Part shown: piece after piece, positions 1-5,382 of the stretch
Layout: every line of letters starts with the position of its first letter
Position numbering within the stretch: position 1 is the stretch's first letter
Source: Octadecabacter sp.
GTDB lineage: Bacteria; Pseudomonadota; Alphaproteobacteria; Rhodobacterales; Rhodobacteraceae
Length of the DNA stretch: 5,382 nucleotides
Assembly (NCBI GenBank): GCA_003533975.1
Contig: DQCL01000251.1
Location: 690-6,071, forward strand
Reading direction: 5' to 3'
Program-made: the position numbers and the translations under genes
Notes under the pieces: model-generated
The model's input: the letters and a program-made list of their open reading frames with translations, nothing else
What the model was told of the DNA's origin: nothing
The model's database searches: none

Positions 1-714
1 GCACAAAACCACGACGAAATGCGCGCCATTGATTGGCGTCGCTCGGCGCGGTCAGACGCCCAGTTCGTGCAGGACAAAGAATGGCAAATCGCGCAATCTA
101 TCCTGCTTTGGGTCGACCAATCGGCATCAATGTCCTTCACGTCCCTCAAAGACGGAACCACCAAGGCAGACCGCGCACGCGCACTCACGCTGGCCACTGC
201 CATTCTGCTACTACGCGGCGGTGAACGCGTCGGCCTCACCGGGGGCCTCCTTCCGCCACGACGTGGCGAAACCCAAATCAGCCAAATGGCAACACTGCTG
301 TCCAAAGACCACAGCGAAGACTTCGGAACCCCAAACGCGGATGGCATGCTCCCCCATTCCCGCGCCCTGTTTGTCTCAGATTTCATGGGCGATCTCGCGG
401 GTATTGAAGCCGCGATGCAAAAAGCCGCCGAACGCGATGTCCGCGGCGCTTTAATTCAAATTCTCGACCCGACCGAGGAAGCCTTTCCGTTTGATGGTCG
501 CACCATATTTGAGAGCATGTCAGGCACCCTGCGCCACGAAACCCTCAAAGCCCGCGATCTTAAAACGCGCTATCTCGAACGCCTCGCAGAACGTAAAGAC
601 AGGCTCGCGCAACTCGCCCGCGCAACCGGATGGCAATTCCACACGCATCACACGGATGCCTCGGCAACCTCTGCCCTCTTATGGGCCTACACAGCACTCG
701 AGCGCCGCGCATGA
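1..714 (+). CDS. DUF58 / VWA-domain protein, 5'-truncated by the window edge
   Basis: The reading frame is open from base 1, so this is the C-terminal 237 residues of a longer protein. The ATG at 19 is internal: the DUF58 signature around it (R8, then IDWRRSAR at residues 10-17, counting from base 1) continues a motif that begins upstream. A canonical VWA metal-site (MIDAS) motif, DQSAS, follows at residues 39-43 (D39, S41, S43). The later strand-plus-aspartate ALFVSDF (D127) is the usual third MIDAS element. No membrane segment is visible in this part. Family knowledge: DUF58 proteins are normally encoded beside MoxR AAA+ ATPases and are thought to act with them as metal-dependent adaptors; no substrate is known here. 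The stop at 712-714 is followed after 97 bases by the DUF4159 gene, in the same orientation and probably the same operon. Leucine codons are mainly CTC, unlike the last gene. The family call is firm; the role is inferred. Confidence 0.9.
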   Translation, partial: AQNHDEMRAIDWRRSARSDAQFVQDKEWQIAQSILLWVDQSASMSFTSLKDGTTKADRARALTLATAILLLRGGERVGLTGGLLPPRRGETQISQMATLLSKDHSEDFGTPNADGMLPHSRALFVSDFMGDLAGIEAAMQKAAERDVRGALIQILDPTEEAFPFDGRTIFESMSGTLRHETLKARDLKTRYLERLAERKDRLAQLARATGWQFHTHHTDASATSALLWAYTALERRA

Positions 715-738
715 ACTTTCAAGCCATCCCCTTCCCAG

Positions 739-793
739 CTTGTCTTTGTCTCAAAAATATCCCGGGGAGTCCGCAGGACGGGGCAGCGCCCCA
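739..793 (+). repeat. Intergenic hairpin element (Roseobacter-type repeat candidate)
   Basis: The junction contains a T/C-rich tract (739-752), an A-rich box (753-760, AAAAATAT) and then three small palindromes in series: CCCGGG at 761-766; GTCC/GGAC with loop GCA at 769-779; and GGGGC/GCCCC with loop AGC at 780-792. No run of T follows the last stem, so it does not look like an intrinsic terminator, and the downstream gene is expected to be co-transcribed. From memory, this order of tract, A-rich box and GC-rich palindromes resembles short dispersed repeats common between genes in Rhodobacteraceae; copy number cannot be tested in this window. It may affect mRNA stability or differential expression within the operon. 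A related element in inverted orientation sits in the next junction. Confidence 0.55.
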
Positions 794-798
794 GCAAC

Positions 799-804
799 GG
801 TGGA
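799..804 (+). promoter_or_regulatory. Ribosome binding site for the DUF4159 gene
   Basis: GGTGGA lies seven bases before the ATG at 812, just downstream of the hairpin element. It supports 812 as the start. So does the immediate BatA-like N-terminus (MLSVGPIAFATPWLLLG), which looks complete. Confidence 0.5.
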
Positions 805-811
805 CTAAAAA

Positions 812-3571
812 ATGCTGAGTGTCGGACCCATCGCCTTTGCCACACCTTGGCTCCTTCTCGGCTTACTGATCCTACCGATCCTGTGGTTGTTGCTGCGTGC
901 GGTTCCGCCCGCCCCGATCCGTCGCCGCTTTCCTGGTGTCGCACTGTTGTTGGGCCTCACCGATGACAGCACCCAAACAGATCGCACCCCTTGGTGGTTG
1001 CTCTTGCTACGCCTCCTCGCGGTCGCAGCCATCATCACGGCATTCGCAGGGCCTGTCCTCAACCCGGACGAAGAAATGCCGGGCAGTGGCCCACTGTTGA
1101 TCTTGGTTGATGGCACATGGGCAGACGCACGCGACTGGCCGCGCCGCGTTGATCGTATTGAGGCCGCTCTATCCGAGGCTGCCCGTGACGGCAGGCCCGC
1201 AGCGCTCGTTGTCCTCACCAACCTCCCGCCAGAAGCACCGGTGTTCCAAGACGCGCAAGCCGTGAGGCAACGTATTGCGGCGCTCACGCCGCACCCTTTT
1301 GCACCCGACGCAGAAGCCATCTCCGCGTGGGCCGAAAGCCTGACCGGATCGTTCGATACATTCTGGATGTCTGACGGCCTCGCGCGCGACAGCCGTGAAA
1401 CCCTGCTTACAGCGCTCGAAATCCACGGCACCGTCACTGCATTCGAATCCCCCCGCCCCGTCCTCGGATTGCGGGCCGCACAGGTCGTCGACGGAGACGT
1501 TTCGGTAACCGTTTTGCGCGCGGCAGGCGGCGTTGGCTCGCAAGCAAATGTCGCCGCGATTGGCCTTGATCCGGCGGGCATCGAACGTCAACTCGCGACC
1601 GCCCCCGCCAGTTTCGAAGCCGGTAGCACCGAAACAACGGCAACCTTCGATTTGCCACCCGAATTGCGCAACCGCGTGACCCGCTTTGAAATCCAAGGTG
1701 TACGATCTGCCGGTGCCGTCACCCTGACCGATGACGCATTGAAGCGTCGCGAAGTAGCGCTACTGGCTGGCGCAAGCGAACGCGAGGCCTTGGAACTTCT
1801 TTCCCCCCTTCACTACCTTGAACAGGCGCTCATCCCGACGGCCGACCTGATCGGCGGCACCCTTGCAGACGTGCTCCTTGCCAATCCAGATGTGATTATC
1901 CTCGCCGATGTCGCAACCCTCACGGCTATTGAGACCGACACAATGATCGAATGGGTCGAGAACGGTGGCTTGCTCGTGCGTTTCGCAGGCCCACGCCTTG
2001 CAGCAAGCGACATCAGCCGAGTTGACGAAGACCCGTTGATGCCCGTTCGTCTGCGCATCGGGGGCCGTTCAATTGGGGGTGCTATGTCATGGGGCGAACC
2101 CAAAGAGCTCGCACCGTTTCCTGATACCAGCCCGTTCTTTGGCCTGCCAATTCCGAACGATGTTTCAGTTACGGCACAAGTCATGGCGCAACCGGATCCG
2201 ACATTGGCAAGCCGCGTTATCGCACAACTGGCAGACGGAACCCCGCTTGTGACGCGCAAGTCTACGGGTGAGGGGTCAATCGTGTTGTTCCACGTCACTG
2301 CCAATGCCGAATGGTCGACACTGCCGATTTCTGGCCTGTTCGTGCAAATGTTAGAACGACTTGCCGTTTCCACACGCCCCGCCGTACCAACGGCGGAAGA
2401 TTTAACCGGAACCTCATGGATGCCCGAAGATGTGTTGGATGCTTTTGGTGACCTTGATCGCGCGGACACGCTTCCTGGTGTTGCAGGTGATGACCTCGCA
2501 ACAGCGCACCCATCCGCCGACATGCTACCGGGCCTTTACGCCCGCGAAGGCCGCCGCATCGCGATGAATGCAATTGGTCGTGAAGACACACTTGTCGCGA
2601 CAAGTTGGCCCGCGCGAATAGCCGTGGAAGGGCTTGAGGTGGTGCGCGAAACACTATTGAAAGGATGGGTTTTGGCAGCGGCACTGATCCTGCTCACCAT
2701 TGATATTATTGCGTCCTTGGCGCTGTCAGGTCGCCTACGCGGTCCACGTACAAGCGCTGCAGCGACGGTCTTGATTGCATTGCTCATCGCGCCACAAGAT
2801 GCCCGTGCGCAGGACGACGGTTTCGCGGTTTCCTCTACCGCTGATGTGGTTCTGGCCTATGTCATCACAGGTGACACCCGCGTTGACGAGATGTCGGATG
2901 CGGGGCTTTACGGGCTGTCCAACACGCTGTTTCAGCGCACCTCGATTGAGCCATCCTTTCCAGTTGGTATTGACCTCGAAACGGACGAGCTGGCGTTCTT
3001 TCCGTTTATCTACTGGCCCGTCACCGCCAACCAACAGCTGCCGACCCGCGAAGCCTACGCCAAATTGAACCGCTATTTACGGTCGGGTGGGATGATCCTG
3101 TTTGATACCCGCGATGCGGACCTTGCGCGTTTCGGGTCGTCGTCACCTGCGGGGCGTCAGCTGCAGGCAATTGCGCGTGGACTGGATATCCCCGCGCTGG
3201 AACCGATCCCGCAAGACCACGTTCTGACGCGCACGTTCTATTTGCTGCAAGACTTCCCCGGTCGTCACCCTGGCCGTGACGTTTGGGTCGAAGCCGCCCC
3301 TGCAGGCGCTGAACTTTCCGAAGGCATGCCATTTCGCGACCTGAACGATGGCGTCACACCGGTGGTGATTGGGGGTAATGATTGGGCTGCGGCATGGGCC
3401 ACGGACCAGCTGGGGAACCCACTGGTACCGATCGGGCGCGGTCAAGCTGGCAACCGCCAGCGTGAGATCGCGCTGCGCTTTGGGGTGAACCTGATCATGC
3501 ATGTTCTGACGGGTAACTATAAGTCGGATCAGGTGCACGTGCCTGCCCTGCTGGATAGGTTGGGGCAATGA
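812..3571 (+). CDS. BatA-type N-terminus plus DUF4159 membrane protein
   Basis: This complete 919-residue protein has several modules in order. Residues 5-85 are a BatA-like double-membrane module, with helices at about 9-29 and 61-83 joined by the basic loop RRRFPG. Residues about 94-215 are VWA-like, but the metal motif is degenerate (LVDGTWADA at 99-107 in place of DxSxS). Residues about 314-515 resemble a non-catalytic GATase fold, with VENGGLLVRFAGP at 382-394. A third membrane helix is at about 617-638. Residues 641-666 form a signal-peptide-like segment ending in ARA before QDDG. Residues about 675-905 are DUF4159, with LAFFPFIYWPV, RSGGMILFDTRD and GVNLIMHVLTGNYKSDQ. The positive-inside rule puts both large parts in the periplasm. 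It contains no cysteine and only six lysines. The start at 812 has a ribosome site and a family-like N-terminus. Function is unknown; context suggests an envelope partner of a MoxR/DUF58 system. Leucine codon choice changes along the gene. Confidence 0.93.
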   Translation: MLSVGPIAFATPWLLLGLLILPILWLLLRAVPPAPIRRRFPGVALLLGLTDDSTQTDRTPWWLLLLRLLAVAAIITAFAGPVLNPDEEMPGSGPLLILVDGTWADARDWPRRVDRIEAALSEAARDGRPAALVVLTNLPPEAPVFQDAQAVRQRIAALTPHPFAPDAEAISAWAESLTGSFDTFWMSDGLARDSRETLLTALEIHGTVTAFESPRPVLGLRAAQVVDGDVSVTVLRAAGGVGSQANVAAIGLDPAGIERQLATAPASFEAGSTETTATFDLPPELRNRVTRFEIQGVRSAGAVTLTDDALKRREVALLAGASEREALELLSPLHYLEQALIPTADLIGGTLADVLLANPDVIILADVATLTAIETDTMIEWVENGGLLVRFAGPRLAASDISRVDEDPLMPVRLRIGGRSIGGAMSWGEPKELAPFPDTSPFFGLPIPNDVSVTAQVMAQPDPTLASRVIAQLADGTPLVTRKSTGEGSIVLFHVTANAEWSTLPISGLFVQMLERLAVSTRPAVPTAEDLTGTSWMPEDVLDAFGDLDRADTLPGVAGDDLATAHPSADMLPGLYAREGRRIAMNAIGREDTLVATSWPARIAVEGLEVVRETLLKGWVLAAALILLTIDIIASLALSGRLRGPRTSAAATVLIALLIAPQDARAQDDGFAVSSTADVVLAYVITGDTRVDEMSDAGLYGLSNTLFQRTSIEPSFPVGIDLETDELAFFPFIYWPVTANQQLPTREAYAKLNRYLRSGGMILFDTRDADLARFGSSSPAGRQLQAIARGLDIPALEPIPQDHVLTRTFYLLQDFPGRHPGRDVWVEAAPAGAELSEGMPFRDLNDGVTPVVIGGNDWAAAWATDQLGNPLVPIGRGQAGNRQREIALRFGVNLIMHVLTGNYKSDQVHVPALLDRLGQ

Positions 3572-3595
3572 TGATGCGGGATCTGGCTTGGCCAA

Positions 3596-3638
3596 TGTGC
3601 GCCTCCGGCGGAGGTTTGAAGAACAAAAGAAGCAAGGG
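3596..3638 (-). repeat. Second intergenic hairpin element, inverted relative to the first
   Basis: CCTCC/GGAGG with loop GGC (3602-3614) is followed by an A/G-rich tract (3615-3638). Read on the minus strand, this is a T/C-rich tract, then CAAA, then a GC palindrome. That is the same order as the element at 739-793, and the tracts share a CTT...TTTGT...CAAA pattern. The two therefore look like diverged members of one repeat type in opposite orientations. No T-run follows on the plus strand, so it is not an obvious terminator. Its end overlaps the ribosome site of the next gene. Confidence 0.5.
3634..3638 (+). promoter_or_regulatory. Ribosome binding site for the VWA/GATase-like gene
   Basis: AAGGG lies eight bases before the ATG at 3647 and supports that start. 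The sequence is part of, or directly abuts, the hairpin element's A/G-rich tract, so the element may supply the translation signal. Confidence 0.55.
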
Positions 3639-3646
3639 TGCCGCGC

Positions 3647-5382
3647 ATGGTTGGTAATGTCATTCTTGACCCGCTGGTGCCGCTGGTTGTGCTTTATGGT
3701 CTTGCCACTTTTGTAGCGGTCGGGCTGTTGTTTGCGGTTTGGCGCAGGTTACTGGGTTGGGCACTGCGCGCGCTGGCGGCGATTGTGCTTTTGGGAGCGA
3801 TAGCGAACCCGTCTTTACAGCGCGAGGACCGCGCTCAGCTTGCTGATATTGTTGTGGCCGTTGTCGATGAAAGCGCGAGCCAGCGCATTTCGGACCGCGC
3901 CGAACAGTCGGCTGAGGCTTTGGCGAGCCTGCAGGCCGAAGTTGCCCGCCGCCCGAACACGGAACTTCGGGTTTTGACTTTGGGAGATGGCGTCGATGAT
4001 GCGGGCACCGAGCTGATGACAGCATTGTCCGCGGCCCTCGCGGAGGAGCCACAAGCGCGCGTGGCGGGTATGGTTTTGATCACCGACGGGCGCGCGCACG
4101 ACCTGCCAGTTGCGCCGACCGCCTTGCCCGCCCCGCTGCATGTCCTGCTGACAGGTCGCGAAAACGATTGGGACCGCCGCCTTGTTGTCAAAAACGCGCC
4201 AGCCTTTGCCATTTTGGGTGAACCCGTGACGCTGACGTTGCGGGTTGAAGATCAGGGTGCCGCACCTGATGCGGATTTCGTCGACCTGACGATTGCAATT
4301 GATGGCGGTGCGCCGTTGGCTTTTCAGGTGCCTATCAACCAAGATGTTGAACTGCCCATTGATCTGCCGCACGGTGGCATGAACGTCATGCAGTTTGCCA
4401 CACCCGCGGTTGAGGGTGAGCTGACGGGTCGCAACAACGAAGCAGTTGTACAGATAAACGGCGTGCGCGATCGCTTGCGTGTGCTTCTGGTGAGCGGGGA
4501 GCCACACGCGGGTGAACGCACGTGGCGCAACTTGCTCAAATCCGACAGCTCTGTTGATCTCGTGCATTTCACCATTCTGCGCCCCCCTGAGAAACAGGAC
4601 GGGGTGCCAGTCAACGAACTCTCGCTGATCGCCTTCCCAACGCGCGAGCTGTTTTTGGAAAAGATTGATGAGTTCGATCTCATTATTTTCGATCGCTACA
4701 AGCGGCGCGGTATTCTCCCGTCTGCCTATTTCGAAAGCATCGCGACATATGTGCAAAATGGCGGCGCGGTGTTGATTTCGGCAGGACCGGATTATGCGAG
4801 TGCTGACAGTATTTACCGCTCCTCCCTTGGTGCAGTGCTGCCGGGGCGCCCGACTGCGCGGGTCTATGAAGAAGGCTTCACGCCGATGATCACCGATCTT
4901 GGGCAGCGCCATCCGGTGACTGAAGGACTGGACGCGTTTGCACCGAATGCTAGCGTAGACGGGTTGCCCGGTTGGGGCCGTTGGTTGCGTCAGATCGAGG
5001 TTATACCGACTGAGGGAGCCACCGTCGTCATGTCGGGCATCAACGAACAACCCCTGTTGATGCTAGAGCGGATCAGCGAAGGGCGTGTGGCGTTGATGGC
5101 ATCAGATCATGCGTGGCTATGGGACCGTGGATTTGAAGGTGGCGGGCCGCAACTGGAACTCCTGCGCCGCCTTGCCCATTGGATGATGAAAGAGCCTGAG
5201 CTTGAAGAAGAAGCGCTGTGGATCGAACCCAATGGCCTGAGCATGCGGATCATCCGCCGTACGTTGAACGAGGAGACCGGCGAGGTCACGATCATCCATC
5301 CCGATGGAAGCGAAACAACTGTGACCTTGGATGAGGTGACGCCCGGGCGCTACGAGCTGCTTTGGGAGGCACCTGAAGTTGG
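3647..5382 (+). CDS. VWA plus GATase-like membrane protein, 3'-truncated by the window edge
   Basis: The frame stays open from ATG 3647 to the last base: 578 full codons plus two bases. The ATG has an AAGGG ribosome site and begins MVGNVILDPLVPLVVLYGL. Two membrane helices lie at about 9-31 and 37-55, with WRR (32-34) between them, so the rest should face the periplasm. Residues about 66-170 form a VWA-like domain with a complete MIDAS motif DESAS (D74, S76, S78) and LITDGRAHD (D147). Residues about 275-515 resemble a GATase-like fold: RLRVLLVSGEP, FDLIIFDRY, VQNGGAVLISAGPDYAS and SDHAWLWDRGFEGGGP. No cysteine occurs anywhere, so amidotransferase chemistry is excluded for this part. Residues after 520 look like a beta-sandwich start. 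I recall family members being near 690 residues, so roughly 110 would be missing. It is likely co-transcribed with the two genes before it. Its exact role is unknown; binding or scaffolding with the DUF58 and DUF4159 proteins is an inference. Confidence 0.9.
   Translation, partial: MVGNVILDPLVPLVVLYGLATFVAVGLLFAVWRRLLGWALRALAAIVLLGAIANPSLQREDRAQLADIVVAVVDESASQRISDRAEQSAEALASLQAEVARRPNTELRVLTLGDGVDDAGTELMTALSAALAEEPQARVAGMVLITDGRAHDLPVAPTALPAPLHVLLTGRENDWDRRLVVKNAPAFAILGEPVTLTLRVEDQGAAPDADFVDLTIAIDGGAPLAFQVPINQDVELPIDLPHGGMNVMQFATPAVEGELTGRNNEAVVQINGVRDRLRVLLVSGEPHAGERTWRNLLKSDSSVDLVHFTILRPPEKQDGVPVNELSLIAFPTRELFLEKIDEFDLIIFDRYKRRGILPSAYFESIATYVQNGGAVLISAGPDYASADSIYRSSLGAVLPGRPTARVYEEGFTPMITDLGQRHPVTEGLDAFAPNASVDGLPGWGRWLRQIEVIPTEGATVVMSGINEQPLLMLERISEGRVALMASDHAWLWDRGFEGGGPQLELLRRLAHWMMKEPELEEEALWIEPNGLSMRIIRRTLNEETGEVTIIHPDGSETTVTLDEVTPGRYELLWEAPEV

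Larger units (their letters stand above)
711..818 (+). other. Possible bridging mini-ORF across the first junction (35 codons)
   Basis: An ATG at 711 overlaps the DUF58 stop in an ATGA arrangement and opens a 35-codon frame ending in TGA at 816-818, four bases inside the next gene's start at 812. The peptide begins MNFQAIPFPACLCLKN and reads straight through the hairpin element. It has three cysteines, whereas the flanking proteins have none, and it matches no family I know. I see no clear Shine-Dalgarno sequence before 711, so translation would depend on reinitiation after the DUF58 stop. It may be a chance frame left after an element entered a junction that once overlapped. It is unlikely to encode a functional peptide, but it could couple translation. 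Confidence 0.2.
3568..3657 (+). other. Possible bridging mini-ORF across the second junction (29 codons)
   Basis: ATG at 3568 overlaps the DUF4159 stop as ATGA and is followed at once by two more in-frame ATGs (3571 and 3574). The frame runs 29 codons to TAA at 3655-3657, eleven bases past the first base of the next gene's ATG at 3647. The peptide starts MMMRDLAWPMCASGGG and crosses the hairpin element. It resembles no known protein. The layout repeats that of the first junction. A G-rich stretch at 3557-3565 could weakly assist initiation. I consider it a coupling candidate or chance frame, not an established gene. Confidence 0.2.

Noticed and set aside
19..21. ATG at 19 as the true start of the DUF58 gene
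   Set aside because: The frame is open to base 1 and the DUF58 signature lies right at this ATG, so the start must be upstream of the window.
780..792. GGGGC-AGC-GCCCC hairpin as a Rho-independent terminator
   Set aside because: The stem is only five base pairs and no T-run follows; the next bases are AGCAACGG and then the ribosome site.
805..1581. A 258-codon open frame on the minus strand, with others at 1169-1696 and 1813-2523
   Set aside because: All are antisense to the clearly coding 919-residue gene, have low-complexity S/R/A/T-rich translations and no family match.
4370..5000. Gene 3 as an active glutamine amidotransferase
   Set aside because: The GATase-like region has no cysteine at all, so the catalytic nucleophile is missing; the fold resemblance can only indicate a non-catalytic role.
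3815..5050. A 411-codon open frame on the minus strand
   Set aside because: It lies wholly opposite the VWA/GATase-like gene. Its translation shows no recognisable domain and is rich in R, H, Q and N, as expected for an antisense shadow of GC-rich coding DNA.

Overview
The window most resembles an alphaproteobacterium of the Rhodobacteraceae (Roseobacter group). The protein sequences match what I recall of that family's conserved cluster, the DNA is GC-rich, and both gene junctions carry GC-rich hairpins next to A/T-rich tracts of a kind I associate with Roseobacter intergenic repeats. No database search was possible, so this placement is by recognition only.

Layout: three co-directional genes fill almost the whole window, all on the + strand. 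(1) Positions 1-714 hold the C-terminal part of a DUF58 protein with a von Willebrand factor A (VWA) domain; its start lies off the left edge. (2) Positions 812-3571 hold a complete 919-residue membrane protein: a BatA-like N-terminal double-membrane module, a VWA-like and a glutamine-amidotransferase-like (GATase-like) region, two more membrane segments, and a C-terminal DUF4159 domain. (3) Positions 3647-5382 hold a VWA plus GATase-like membrane protein that is still open at the right edge. The junctions are 97 and 75 bases long and each holds a small hairpin element. No stretch over 300 bases lacks a gene. I see no tRNA, rRNA, CRISPR array, transposase, promoter or strong terminator.

How the genes fit together: DUF58, BatA-type and VWA proteins are typical companions of MoxR AAA+ ATPases, whose gene would be expected just upstream and out of view. 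Such clusters are thought to work in envelope-protein maturation, metal insertion or stress tolerance, but the role of this DUF4159-containing version is not established. By the positive-inside rule, genes 2 and 3 place their large domains in the periplasm.

The operon type is a known conserved one rather than a clearly new system. The points most worth a second look are: mini-ORFs that bridge both junctions from an ATGA overlap at one stop to just inside the next start; an internal signal-peptide-like segment before DUF4159; three apparent copies of one GATase-like structural motif across genes 2 and 3; a complete absence of cysteine in about 1,730 residues; and a codon-preference shift part-way through gene 2.
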